Notes: generated from the letters alone by a model not told the origin. Shown: positions 10,023-18,999, numbered from the stretch's first letter. The stretch is DNA of 64,000 nt from Sphingopyxis sp. H073 (GCF_001468395.1 NZ_LNSG01000012.1:1-64000); one strand, 5' to 3'. Program-made: numbers and translations.

Positions 10023-10469
10023 CTATTTCAGGATCAGTTCCTGATATTCGATGCTGCCGAGTTGCTCGCGCATCTTGCCGCGTTCCGCGCTGGCGGCGCC
10101 GGCGGTGCGGTCGGTCTGCGACAGCATGGCATTGACCTTCTTGTTGAAGGCTTCCTGCTGCGCGGTCGTCAGATAGTCCTTATATTCGACGATCAGGATC
10201 AAGTCGGGCTCACCGGCTCGCGCATTGTTGGTCGCAAGCACATGATAGTCCACGACAATGCCTTCGGCCTTGCCCAGTTCCTGAATCTTTTTCCAGCTGG
10301 TGGCGAGCCAGTCCATATAGTTTTCGAACTGGCCGGGCAGCACGTCGATCCGGCCTGCATTCCAAACCGTGCCCGGCCTGTAGCTCGATTCCTGCGCCAT
10401 CGCGGGCGCGGCCTGCGCGGCGGCGATCAGTATCGCAGCCCCGGCGAACAATGTTTTCATCTTCGTCAT
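10023..10469 (-). CDS. Small secreted protein of unknown function
   Basis: This 148-residue protein has a signal peptide of about 25 residues ending in AMAQ. The mature part has about 120 residues with a Trp- and Tyr-rich start, a central LILIVEYKDY strand and a helical lysine-rich C-terminal half. I do not recognise the family; a dimeric alpha/beta-barrel-like fold is possible from the strand/helix pattern. It lies between the MFS transporter and the SnoaL-like gene on the same strand, so a role in periplasmic handling of the dioxygenase substrate is plausible but only inferred. Confidence 0.6.
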   Translation of the reverse strand: MTKMKTLFAGAAILIAAAQAAPAMAQESSYRPGTVWNAGRIDVLPGQFENYMDWLATSWKKIQELGKAEGIVVDYHVLATNNARAGEPDLILIVEYKDYLTTAQQEAFNKKVNAMLSQTDRTAGAASAERGKMREQLGSIEYQELILK

Positions 10470-10523
10470 CGTCTCTTCCCTCCAATCTTCCCGTCCGGGA
10501 TCGGGCGGGCGTCTGCAAAAAAA

Positions 10524-11846
10524 CTAGGCCGGCACGGCGTCGGCGGGCGCGCTGTGCCCGCGCAGCCGGTGACGCAGCACCAGGATCAGCGCCGACATCA
10601 GCAGCGCGACGACCGAAAAGACGACGAGCGCGAGCTCGAAGCTGCCCGTCGCATCCTTCGCCGCACCCCAGCCATAGGGCGCGAGGAAGGCGCCGATCTG
10701 CGACAGCGTGTTGATGGCGGCCGCCCCGACCGCGAGCTCGCGCACATGCAGCGCCTCGGCCCAGCCCGACGATGTCAGCATCGGGATCGCGAAACACACG
10801 GCCGCGAAAGCGAGATAGGCGATGCAAGTCAGCAGCGGTGACGGCGACAGCCCCATGACCAGCACCGCGGCGGCAAGGACGATCCCGCACCGGAAGGCCG
10901 CGCCCCAGCGGTCGCCGTTCCGGTCAGCATGGTTGCCAAGGACAAGGATCGCCGCGGCCCCCAAAAGACCGCCGAGCGCCACCAGATAGCCGATCGACTT
11001 GGTATCGAGCGCCGTCGCCTCTAGCAGGATCAGCGGCGCATTCAGGATGACCGTCGTGATGACGGCGATCAGCAGAAAGCCGATCGCGCCCAGCAGCAGC
11101 ACGCGCGGATTGCGAAAGGCGCCCAGCACATCGTGGCGGGCGGGGGCGCCGATCCGCGCCTGTTCGCGCGCCAGCTCGGTCTCGATCCACGCCTTTTCGT
11201 CGGCTGTGAGCCAGGCGGACGTCGCCGGGGCGTCGGGCAGATAGCGCAGCACCACCAGCCCGAACACCACGGTCGGCAGGCCCTGGACCAGGAACAGCCA
11301 TTGCCAGCCGTGCAGCCCGCCGGTTTCGTCGAGCGCGAGCAGCCATCCCGACATGCCCCCCATCGCGACCGACGCCAACGGCGAAGCGATGAAGAAGCGA
11401 CTGACCGCGCGGCTGCGATGGCAGGGCGGAAACCAGCCGGAAAAATAGAAGATGACGCCGGGGTAGAATCCGGCCTCCGCCACGCCGAGCAGGAAGCGGA
11501 GCGCATAAAATTGCATCGGTGTCGCGACGAACATCATCGCCGCCGACAGCAGTCCCCAGGTAATCATGATCCGCGCGATCCATCGGCGCGCGCCAAAGCG
11601 CACGAGCATCAGGTTCGACGGAATTTCGAACAGCGCATAGCCGAGGAAGAACAGGCCGCCGCCCAGTCCGTAGATCGTGGCGCTGAACCGCAGATCCTCG
11701 TTCATCTGCGTCGCCGCGAAGCTGACGTTCACGCGGTCCATATAGGCGAAGAGATAGGCGATCAGGATCAGCGGCAGGATGCGCCAGAACGCCTTGCCCA
11801 TTGCGGACCGTCCGATTGCCGATACGTGCCTGTGGTTCGCCGCCAT
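10524..11846 (-). CDS. MFS transporter, anion:cation symporter type
   Basis: This 440-residue inner-membrane protein has about 12 membrane segments. The start (ILIAYLFAYMDRVNVSFA) and the FEIPSNLMLVRFGARRW motif in the loop after helix 2 are typical of the ACS family, which takes up organic anions such as tartrate, glucarate, phthalate or 4-hydroxyphenylacetate. The ATG at 11846 follows GGGGAG by 8 bases. It is the first gene of a minus-strand group of four ending with the dioxygenase, so it probably imports an aromatic acid or its cleavage product. Confidence 0.85.
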   Translation of the reverse strand: MAANHRHVSAIGRSAMGKAFWRILPLILIAYLFAYMDRVNVSFAATQMNEDLRFSATIYGLGGGLFFLGYALFEIPSNLMLVRFGARRWIARIMITWGLLSAAMMFVATPMQFYALRFLLGVAEAGFYPGVIFYFSGWFPPCHRSRAVSRFFIASPLASVAMGGMSGWLLALDETGGLHGWQWLFLVQGLPTVVFGLVVLRYLPDAPATSAWLTADEKAWIETELAREQARIGAPARHDVLGAFRNPRVLLLGAIGFLLIAVITTVILNAPLILLEATALDTKSIGYLVALGGLLGAAAILVLGNHADRNGDRWGAAFRCGIVLAAAVLVMGLSPSPLLTCIAYLAFAAVCFAIPMLTSSGWAEALHVRELAVGAAAINTLSQIGAFLAPYGWGAAKDATGSFELALVVFSVVALLMSALILVLRHRLRGHSAPADAVPA

Positions 11847-12007
11847 GACATGCTCCCCGGCGCAGACACAGGCTTCCCGTCGCCGGAGCCGGAGTAACCG
11901 GCCCGCGCCATGCGCCTTCAAAATGTCTGTTATGCCCGCTGCGGACTTTGCATTTCCGTAGCGTCAGCCGTCAATCGGCCCATCGTCAATAAAGCGTCAA
12001 GCGCGCG

Positions 12008-14137
12008 TCAATTCGGCAAGAGGGGTGATGTTTCCAGACGATTGCTGGGCGCAGGGAGCAGGTCGGGCCAGCCATATTTGTCCCAAGCGGCCGCCAGGCC
12101 GATGCGCTGGGCAAAGGGAATGAATTCGGGATGCTGCCAGATCCGCCGGATCGGATCGACATCGGCCCAGATCGACAGCAGGCAGAGCGTGTTCGCGGGC
12201 GAGATTGCATGGCTAACGGCCTCGAACAGCCGTTCGGGGTAGCCCATGAAGATCGCGGGCAGGACGATCGAGGCGTCGGCGGGGTCGTGCAATTGCGTCT
12301 GCATCATGTCGAGCATCGCACAATAGGTCGCGCGATCCTCGTCGCGGCCGCTGCACACGCCTTGCGCCGCGACGTGCCAATAGGCGTCCATCATCGCGGG
12401 GGGCATCGGATCGGTCCCGGCGGGCGGGAAAATGACCTTGTTCAGTAGCATGCGGGTTTGCTGATATTGCTCGACGGCCAGATCGTGCTGCCCCGACGCG
12501 GCGGTGGCCACCGCGAGCCACATCGACGGAAAGCCGAGGTCGACCATGCGCTGTCCCGCCTCGATCGCTGCGTCGATATCCCCCAGGTTGAACCGGCCGA
12601 CCGATCGCAGGTTGAACTTGCGGCCATCGACCGGGTCCTGATCGATCGCCGCCTCGACATATTGCATCGCTTCGGTAGTGCGTCCGCAATAGAGCAGGAA
12701 CGAACCCAGCCGCATGCAGACCGCCGGATTGTTCGGTTCGAGCCGATAGCCCTGGAACGCCAGATCGAGCGCGCCGACGACGTCGTTCTGCGTCCACTGG
12801 TGAACGCCGAGCAGCGAATAGGCGTAGCCAAGGCCGGGGGCGAGTCCGATCGCAGTGCGCGCGCAATCGGCCATGCGTTCCGATGCTGCGCGACGATCGA
12901 GGCAGGGGGTGTAGACCGCGATCAGTTGGTGCGCCTCGGCCAGCGCGACCCAGGCCTCGGCAAACTGCGGGTCGAGCGCGACGGCCTGTTCGAGCAGATC
13001 GACGGCCGTCTCCAACAGCCCGTCGCCAAACACCCGCGCGCTCAACGACCGGCCTTGCAGAAACAGGTCATAGGCCTTTTTGCTGCCGGTCATGCCGCGT
13101 GCCGGCGGCGGCGCCATCGCGATGCCCAGGACATTGCCGACCGCATTGGTGACCGCCTGCGCCACGGTCGCCTGCAACGCGAATATCCCGTCGAGCGATC
13201 CGTCGTACCGCTGGGCCCAGCTTTCGAAACCCGTCGCCCCGTCGATCAGGTGGATATGGACGCGCAGCCTTTCGCCCTGTCGCTGGACCGAACCCTCGAC
13301 AAGGTGCGAGACGCGCAGGGCTTTCGCGATGTCGGGCGGGGCCAGCGGCGAATCCCGGAAATGGAAGGACGAGGTTCGCCCGGCGACCAGCAATTGCGGC
13401 ACCTGTCCCAGCGCCGTGATGAGTTCCTCGACGACGCCGTCGGCGAAATAATCGGGGGCACCGCCCCCACCGACCGATTGGAAGGGCAGCACCGCGATTC
13501 TCGTCCGTCCGCCGCCCGCCGCCGCGGCCGGGACGGGGGGCGCTTCGGGACCGCGAGCGGACCATGCGTCGCGCAGCCGCGCGGACGTGTCGCGATCCCC
13601 GGCCCGCTCCAGCGTGGCCAGTCCGGCCTCGACCGCCGCATGCAGCCGCCGCTCGGCATCGCCGCTGCGCCGCGCCAGCCACTGGTTGAAGGCGGCGCCG
13701 AAATCCATCTGGTCGAGGATCGGTTTCGTCCCGATCGCGTCGATCTGCGCGATCGCCGCAGGAAAATCCCCACTCGCCAGCGCGCGCTCCAGCGCCGCAA
13801 GATCGGTCGTGACGGCACCGGGCCGCAGCGCGACGCTGCTGCGCGAGACGTTCAATATGCCCGCTCCGTGCGGCGCAAGCAGCTTGCCCAGATCGAGCAA
13901 ACATTGGCGCAGGCTGGCCCTGGCGTGGGCCTCGAAGCGGCCGGGCCACAAGAGCTTGCTCAGGAAATCGCGCTCGATCACTTCGTCGCCGACAAGGCAT
14001 AATATGGCAAGCAAAGCCCGGGCGCGGCGGTTGGTAATCGAAATTTCATGGTGATCGGGCGCGCGGAGTTGAAACGGGCCGAACACAGACGCGTAAGCTG
14101 CGGACTGGCCACGACATGGAGTCCCCACCTGTTCCAT
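12008..14137 (-). CDS. Winged-helix transcriptional activator with TolB-like and TPR domains
   Basis: This 709-residue protein starts with an OmpR/SARP-type winged helix and BTAD-like segment (about residues 20-150), continues with a region like the TolB N-terminal or FlgO domain (RIAVLPF near residue 210, then YFADGVVEELITAL) and ends with a long helical TPR region from about 360. This architecture is common in alphaproteobacterial regulators related to CadC or adenylate cyclase N-termini. There is no membrane helix, so it is probably cytoplasmic. It lies upstream of the dioxygenase cluster on the same strand with a gap of 161 bases, so it may control that cluster. Confidence 0.8.
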   Translation of the reverse strand: MEQVGTPCRGQSAAYASVFGPFQLRAPDHHEISITNRRARALLAILCLVGDEVIERDFLSKLLWPGRFEAHARASLRQCLLDLGKLLAPHGAGILNVSRSSVALRPGAVTTDLAALERALASGDFPAAIAQIDAIGTKPILDQMDFGAAFNQWLARRSGDAERRLHAAVEAGLATLERAGDRDTSARLRDAWSARGPEAPPVPAAAAGGGRTRIAVLPFQSVGGGGAPDYFADGVVEELITALGQVPQLLVAGRTSSFHFRDSPLAPPDIAKALRVSHLVEGSVQRQGERLRVHIHLIDGATGFESWAQRYDGSLDGIFALQATVAQAVTNAVGNVLGIAMAPPPARGMTGSKKAYDLFLQGRSLSARVFGDGLLETAVDLLEQAVALDPQFAEAWVALAEAHQLIAVYTPCLDRRAASERMADCARTAIGLAPGLGYAYSLLGVHQWTQNDVVGALDLAFQGYRLEPNNPAVCMRLGSFLLYCGRTTEAMQYVEAAIDQDPVDGRKFNLRSVGRFNLGDIDAAIEAGQRMVDLGFPSMWLAVATAASGQHDLAVEQYQQTRMLLNKVIFPPAGTDPMPPAMMDAYWHVAAQGVCSGRDEDRATYCAMLDMMQTQLHDPADASIVLPAIFMGYPERLFEAVSHAISPANTLCLLSIWADVDPIRRIWQHPEFIPFAQRIGLAAAWDKYGWPDLLPAPSNRLETSPLLPN

Positions 14138-14334
14138 TGCCCTGTTTGCGCCTCCCCACCGCCGCGCAATATTAGCGCAGGCCCGACCGGCCCGGCAATC
14201 GCAATTTCCCGCACAGCGGCTGCAGGGGATGATCGCGCCTCGCCCTGAAATCGTGACCGGCGCAAGCGCGCCGGTGGCATGAGCGGTAAGTTCCGGCCTC
14301 GGAGGCTAAACGCGGTCCTATTCAACGATCGCTA

Positions 14335-15376
14335 TTACGCGGTCGCCGTCACCCGGTTTCGCCCGTCCCGCTTTGAGCGATAAAGTCGCCGATCCGCTTC
14401 TTCAAATACGCTGTCAATTTCTGCCAACGCATGCAGTTCTGCAATCCCGCCACTAATGGTGATATCGAACTCAAGCGATGCCGAAAGGATAGCGATCTCG
14501 CTTTGAAGCCCTCCGAAAAAACGTTGCGCTGCTGTGATGTCGCCAGCCAATAGGATCAGGAATTCGTCACCGCCCAATCGCGCCACAAGATGATCGCTAC
14601 CGGAAAGACGCACAATAGCCGCGGCCAGTTCGACCAACGCGCGATCGCCAGCCTTGTGACCGAACCGGTCATTTATGCCCTTGAAATTATCTATATCGAT
14701 CAAGGCAATACAGGCTGCCTCTCCCTTGATCGGAACGCGCTCAATGGCTGCATCGAAGCCGGCGCGATTAGGAATTTTGGTGAGGGGATCCGTCATTGCG
14801 AGGCGCGCGATCTCCCGCTCGCGCGCTCGCTGCGCCGTCACGTCACGGACAGTCGCAACTGTTCCGACCACTTTTTCGTCCGACATAACCGCCTTGACCG
14901 TCGCCTCGAGCGTGCGACCCTCGAGATTGGTGGGAGCGAAATCGGCGATCTGGGTTTCGGCGGGATCGGCAAGGGCGGCGCGGCATAGTTTAGCCAGGAC
15001 CGGACCGATCTTCAGCGCAAGCTCGTCGATCAAGGCACCGCGGCAGGACCCAGCACTTAATCCCAGCAGCTCGTCGGTCGCTCCATCGGCCCAACGGCAA
15101 CTGCCGCCATCATCGAAACTGAGGATCGCGTCGGGGGAATGGTCTAGAATCATCCGCAGCATTTCTTCCCGACGCGCTGCCTCGGCCAACGCCTCCGCGC
15201 GCGAGGCAACGAGAGCGGTCACAGGCAGTGCTGTCCCGAGCAAAATGGCGAGATAGGACTGGAAGAAGATCGCTTCGAAAACCGGGCCGCCCTGCACCAA
15301 GGCAACCGGTCCGAGATGGTAGACTGCGGCAAGCGCGCCGGAAATCCCAACGATAACCACCCCCGCTTGCGTGGCG
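14335..15376 (-). pseudogene. Diguanylate cyclase (PAS-GGDEF), 5' end cut off by an IS block
   Basis: The surviving part encodes the last membrane segments of a sensor domain, a PAS domain (starting [13 protein letters not shown]) and a GGDEF domain with intact RLGGDEF. An Arg-containing inhibitory I-site is not visible at the usual place. The frame continues past 15376 only by reading antisense through a transposase fragment, so the natural N-terminus is missing. The block boundary at 15376/15377 is sharp because the same block recurs at 59596. The catalytic half could still be made from an internal start, but membrane sensing is probably lost. Confidence 0.8.
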
Positions 15377-15696
15377 TGGTGACACGCCTCGAAGAGGAGA
15401 CCCGGATCGGCAAAGGCGGGACCCTGGCGGCGCAGCTGTCGCGGCTCGACCTGATCGTGCTCGACGAGCTCGGTTATCTGCCGTTCGCCCGCTCGGGAGG
15501 GCAGTTGCTGTTCCACCTCATCAGCAAGCTTTATGAGCGCACCAGCGTCATCATCACCACGAACCTCGCCTTCGGTGAATGGCCGACCGTGTTCGGCGAT
15601 CCCAAGATGACCACGGCGCTGCTCGACCGCGTCACCCACCACTGCGATATCGTCGAGACGGGCAACGACAGCTGGCGCTTCAAAAACCGCAGCTGA
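15377..15696 (+). pseudogene. istB fragment (IS21 family ATPase, C-terminal part)
   Basis: About 105 residues remain of the IS21 helper ATPase, which is normally about 250 residues. The Walker B-like [12 protein letters not shown], the [10 protein letters not shown] sensor segment and the C-terminal [10 protein letters not shown] are typical. The Walker A half and the istA transposase are absent, so it cannot act alone. Confidence 0.88.
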
Positions 15697-15918
15697 CAGC
15701 CACCTTCGGCGCCTTCAAAAATCTATCTTGCGCTGCGCGCGCCTCCGGTCGGGCTACGCCCGCCCTCCGCCGCACGCAGCGCAAGGCCATCTTCAACAAA
15801 CCAGCATCATATCCGAAAAGGGGGTCCCTCTTCGACGCCGATCTGGAGTGGGCCCCTCGGGCCGGACAAGGAAGCATAGTTGGATTGACCGTGTAGCCGG
15901 GCTTTTGGAGAAGAGCCC

Positions 15919-16269
15919 ATGGCAAGACACCGATCCCATAGCGTCGAGTTCAAGCGTCAGGTCGCGCAGGAGTTTCTGAGCGGCGAGACGCTTCACGCCC
16001 TTGCCAAGCGGCACGATATTTCCCGGCAGTTGATCCGCATCTGGGTGGAGAAGTACGAGGCCGGCGCCCTTGATGAAGATGCGCGAGCGGCAGATCTGAT
16101 CCAGGAATATGAGGCCCGGATTGCCGCACTCGAACGCCTTGTCGGCAAACAGGCGCTGGAACTGGAGTTTTTAAAGGGGGCTCTTCGCGACGCACCGCGG
16201 CCGAGAAGCGCCAGTACATCCGTGATCACCGGCCCGGCGGGATGTCGATCGCGCGAGGATGTCGGCTGA
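15919..16269 (+). CDS. IS3-family transposase OrfA
   Basis: This 116-residue protein has a helix-turn-helix ([17 protein letters not shown]) and a leucine-rich coiled-coil segment ([20 protein letters not shown]), the normal OrfA plan. In frame near residue 85 lies the heptamer T TTA AAG (16170-16176), a classic -1 slippery sequence. Slippage there would join OrfA to the frame that contains OrfB. Confidence 0.88.
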   Translation: MARHRSHSVEFKRQVAQEFLSGETLHALAKRHDISRQLIRIWVEKYEAGALDEDARAADLIQEYEARIAALERLVGKQALELEFLKGALRDAPRPRSASTSVITGPAGCRSREDVG

Positions 16270-17066
16270 TGGGCATCGCAAGATCGACATTCTACCACGT
16301 GCCGACCGAGCGGATCGGCGATGCTGAACTCCTGACTGCTATCGCGGCGATCTGCGATGAGTTCGAAGCCTATGGCTGGCGCCGCGTGCAGGCCGCGCTT
16401 CGCCATCAGGGCGTGATCGCCAACCACAAGCGGATCAAGCGATTGATGCGCGAGCATGGCCTGCAACCGCGCCGCCGCAGGCGCTATACCGCAACCACCG
16501 ACAGCGACCATGACCTGCCAGTCTTTCCGGATCACTCGAAGGACATGATCCTCGATGGCCCCGATCAGCTCTGGGTGGCGGACCTGACCTATGTCGCCAT
16601 CATCGGTGGTTTTGCTTATGTCGCGATCATCCTCGACGCCTGGTCGCGCCGCGTGGTCGGCTATGCCATCGGGAGGTCGATTGACGCCCGGCTCGCCGTG
16701 GCGGCGCTGAAAGTGGCGATCGAACGACGGCGCCCGCGATCAGGATGCGTGCATCATTCTGACCGCGGGAGCCAATACGCATCCCGCATCTATCGAGCGA
16801 TGCTCGCCGATCATGGGATGGTCGGCTCGATGAGCCGGCGGGGCAACCCCTATGACAATGCCAAGGCGGAAAGCTTCATGAAGACGCTCAAGGTCGAGGC
16901 GGTTTACCCCATGGCGTTCGAAACCTTCGATGATGTCGCCGGCCAGCTTCCCAGGTTCATCGACGACATCTATAATCAACGCAGATTACATTCCGCGCTC
17001 GGCTATGTCAGCCCTGCGCAGTTCGAGCAGCAACACTCCCGGCCCATGGTCAAATCAGCTGCGTGA
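16242..17066 (+). CDS. IS3-family transposase OrfB (DDE integrase)
   Basis: The 274-residue catalytic part has the DDE triad at D114 (WVADLTYV), D174 (HHSDRGSQY) and E210 ([13 protein letters not shown]), with the 35-residue spacing typical of IS3. The same frame is open upstream to the slippery heptamer at 16170, so the active enzyme is expected to be an OrfAB fusion made by -1 frameshifting. All key residues are intact. Confidence 0.92.
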   Translation: MSIARGCRLMGIARSTFYHVPTERIGDAELLTAIAAICDEFEAYGWRRVQAALRHQGVIANHKRIKRLMREHGLQPRRRRRYTATTDSDHDLPVFPDHSKDMILDGPDQLWVADLTYVAIIGGFAYVAIILDAWSRRVVGYAIGRSIDARLAVAALKVAIERRRPRSGCVHHSDRGSQYASRIYRAMLADHGMVGSMSRRGNPYDNAKAESFMKTLKVEAVYPMAFETFDDVAGQLPRFIDDIYNQRRLHSALGYVSPAQFEQQHSRPMVKSAA

Positions 17067-17125
17067 CCCTGTCCGGCCCGAGGGGCCCACTCCAATCGGG
17101 GGTCCCTTTTGAACGCCGTTTGACA

Positions 17126-17362
17126 GGTGACGCACCCTTCGGGAAAGGCGATCCGCATTGCAGCGATCTGGGCGTCGATGCTGGCTTCAAATTCCGGCTG
17201 TTGGGCGACGAGGTTGCGGCGCCATTCGTCAATTATGGCCGGTGACCAGCGCGCGCGGAACAGCCCTGCTTCGGCGAACCGGAGCAGGGCGTCCCTTATC
17301 CTGAACGGATAAAGCACATTCGCGTCAAGAACGACGACGAAACGGTCGGCTAGGCACCTCAA
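17126..17362 (-). pseudogene. PIN-domain toxin, C-terminal part lost
   Basis: About 79 codons remain of a PIN-family ribonuclease toxin. The first catalytic Asp is in VVVLDANVLYPFR, followed by IIDEWRRNL. After CVT the frame runs into the IS block at 17125, so the remaining acidic residues are missing. The start is a TTG that overlaps the antitoxin stop as TTGA. The toxin is probably inactive. Confidence 0.75.
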
Positions 17363-17808
17363 TCCGCATCGAACTCCTGGCCGAGGCGCTGGAGGTCGGC
17401 GAGCGCTCCGCTCCGTTCCACATCCCGCTGCGCGCGGAACGCGAGTACGTCGCTCGCTCGAACGCGCCGATGCGATCCCACCTTGTGGAACGGTATCTTC
17501 CCTTCGCTCAGCATTGAAACGAGAAAGGGGCGAGAAACATTCAGAAGGTCGGCCGCCTCTTTCGTGGTCAATTCCGCCCCATAGGGAACGAAGGTCACCA
17601 TTTCGCCGCGAGCGACATGCGTCAACACGTCGAGGACCAGCTGTCCGAGCGCCGGCGGCAAGTCTACCTCGGTCCGGTCGCCGTTTCGCTGCACGGAAAA
17701 AGGCAGACCCTTAGGCGTAAGCGCCTTCGCAAGCGCGCGCGCCGCTTCCGATGCCTGTCGCACTTCCGTCTCTGTAGGGGGCCGCTGGGAAAGCTCCTGA
17801 TCGCTCAT
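17359..17808 (-). CDS. Helix-turn-helix antitoxin, excisionase-type DNA binding
   Basis: This 149-residue protein has a helix-turn-helix of the excisionase/MerR type at about residues 80-130 (LTTKEAADLLNVSRPFLVSML, then VGSHRRVRASDVLAF). Such proteins are the antitoxin partners of PIN toxins of this kind and repress their own operon. The ATG at 17808 follows GAGGAG; its stop overlaps the truncated PIN toxin start. The antitoxin is intact whereas the toxin is not, which is the only order of loss a cell would tolerate. Confidence 0.75.
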   Translation of the reverse strand: MSDQELSQRPPTETEVRQASEAARALAKALTPKGLPFSVQRNGDRTEVDLPPALGQLVLDVLTHVARGEMVTFVPYGAELTTKEAADLLNVSRPFLVSMLSEGKIPFHKVGSHRRVRASDVLAFRAQRDVERSGALADLQRLGQEFDAD

Positions 17809-17859
17809 ATCATTCTCCTCGCTGCCGGGCTCGGCCCTATATAAGATCAAATCCATAAA

Positions 17860-17885
17860 TGCAATAAGTGAAATATGTGCAATAA
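17860..17885 (-). promoter_or_regulatory. Direct repeat before the antitoxin gene
   Basis: TGCAATAA occurs at 17860-17867 and 17878-17885, 18 bases apart, 52 bases upstream of the antitoxin start. A TATATA lies nearer the gene at about 17840. The spacing of nearly two helical turns suits cooperative binding by the antitoxin. Inference from position. Confidence 0.4.
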
Positions 17886-18137
17886 ACGTAAATGCGCATG
17901 TATGGTTGCTCAAGCGCCGAGATTCCGAGCTGTCAGGCTCGGATCGCATGCGATGATCACGCTTGCCGCTACGACGTTCGCATCCCCGCAGCGAGCTTGG
18001 CTGGATGCCCGCGAACAAATTAGTTGCGTGGGTTACAATGTGTTGCCCTGCTGCATCATGGCCACAGATTCCGTTACGGCGACCTGCTTTCCTCTGGCCA
18101 GCAGGCTAATTTCCGATATTGGCGAAGCGCGACCTGA

Positions 18138-18189
18138 ATGGAGGGCTCCTCCATTTTTACTACGGCGGCCCTCTCGGGTCGCCGTTTTT
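18138..18189 (+). terminator. Two tandem hairpins, each followed by a T run
   Basis: The first hairpin is ATGGAGG-GCT-CCTCCAT followed by TTTT; the second, at 18163-18184, pairs CGGCG..CCC with GGG..CGCCG and is followed by TTTTT. They lie in a 636-base gap (17809-18444) without a credible gene. Reading rightward they look like a double intrinsic terminator of a transcript whose gene I cannot identify. The CTCCTCC in the first stem could also pair with Shine-Dalgarno sequences, so a small RNA is possible. Confidence 0.5.
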
Positions 18190-18397
18190 GTTCGGCGGGT
18201 TTGCGCCTCATGCCGGCCGTTCCGACCTTCATCGGCGTCCACACAAAAGCGGGCGTTCGATCGACGCGCTGACGATGCCGCTCGCAACGATTGCCTTGGG
18301 CTCGGTTTAATGGGGCTGCGCGAAACGGGCGCATCTGTAAGCCTCATGATAATCGAATGGCGTCCTGGGTGGGAAGGTCAGACGGCCTGAAAGTCGA

Positions 18398-18433
18398 GCG
18401 AACGAGGGGCTTGGGGCTTGGCCCCTCGTTCGC
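18398..18433. terminator. Perfect 13-bp hairpin at the end of the efflux operon
   Basis: GCGAACGAGGGGC and its exact complement are separated by 10 bases. It lies 12 bases beyond the stop of the last gene of the minus-strand efflux operon. No T run follows, so it may protect the 3' end or stop transcription with help. Confidence 0.5.
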
Positions 18434-18444
18434 GGCGGTGCCGC

Positions 18445-18999
18445 TCATTGCGTCGGCAGCGCCTTGGTCATGTCGCGCAGCAGCACCGTCAACTTGGCTT
18501 CCGACACGTCCTTGCCCGTAACGCGCTTCTTCGACGTGGCGCGCCAGACGAGGCGGCCGGTCTCGCGCTCGATCAGGTCGAGCACCAGCGTGCCCTGCGT
18601 ATGCTGGCTCGCGTCCAATCGATAATCGCCCGCTGTCGGGCAGAAGGGCAAGCCGCAGTCCGCGCCATCGGCCTTCAGCTTGCCACCGGTTTCGGGCTGC
18701 ATGATGACCGTGTAGGCGACCAGCAGGTCTGCTTCGGCCGGGTCTTCGGTCAGGCGATAGCCGCGCGTCTCCAGCATGGCTTCGGTCGTCGTGCGCAGCC
18801 GATCGACGGCGATCTCGTTCGTGATCGCGGGATCGGGGACGCCGGTTCCGAAGGCACGCATCGGCGCCCAGGCGAAGGTCGCGCCCTTGGCCAGCGCCGG
18901 CGACGAAGACTGGATGACCTCGACCTTGGCGGCCGCCTGCATTGTTATAGCGGCGCCTACGAAAGCGAAAGCGATTGCGAGACTTTTGACGATATTCAT
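18445..18999 (-). CDS. DUF4136 domain protein, exported
   Basis: This 184-residue protein has a signal peptide of about 23 residues ending in QAAA and a DUF4136-like body: a start with FAWAP, then AITNEIAVDRLRTTTEAMLETRGYRL, a DLLVAYTV strand, and TLVLDLIERETGRLVWRATSKK near the end. No lipobox Cys is visible at the cleavage site. It follows emrB on the same strand after 159 bases, so it may belong to the efflux operon or have its own promoter. The function of the family is unknown; many members are envelope proteins. Confidence 0.75.
   Translation of the reverse strand: MNIVKSLAIAFAFVGAAITMQAAAKVEVIQSSSPALAKGATFAWAPMRAFGTGVPDPAITNEIAVDRLRTTTEAMLETRGYRLTEDPAEADLLVAYTVIMQPETGGKLKADGADCGLPFCPTAGDYRLDASQHTQGTLVLDLIERETGRLVWRATSKKRVTGKDVSEAKLTVLLRDMTKALPTQ

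Larger units (their letters stand above)
15844..17094 (+). mobile_element. IS3-family insertion sequence, copy 1
   Basis: This 1,251-bp element is bounded by a perfect 25-bp inverted repeat that starts TGGAGTGGGCCCC (15844-15868 and 17070-17094). ATC on both outer sides is a likely 3-bp target duplication, as expected for IS3. It carries orfA and orfB in overlapping frames with a slippery site. It sits between two related repeats (15820-15840 and 17098-17118, 18 of 21 bases alike) that look like the multiple terminal repeats of an IS21 right end. Confidence 0.85.
15377..17125. repeat. Nested IS block, copy 1 (1,749 bp, direct repeat of 59596-61344)
   Basis: The block is identical to 59596-61344 except for one base that I found (A at 15434, G at 59653, changing Gln to Arg in the IstB fragment). 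It contains the last 105 codons of an IS21-type istB, a non-coding IS21 right end ending in TGACA, and a complete IS3-type element inserted in that end. Both copies begin at the same TGGTGACA and end at the same base although their flanks differ. No target-site duplication is visible around either copy. Confidence 0.9.

Noticed and set aside
15377..17125. Target-site duplications around the 1,749-bp block
   Set aside because: I compared the bases flanking both copies, directly and crosswise, and found no shared 4-8 bases; only the IS3 element inside has a likely ATC duplication.
18138..18189. Third copy of the short conserved element
   Set aside because: It shares GCGCGACC and a CTCCTCC stretch, but the first block and the TACAAT are absent at the fixed distances.
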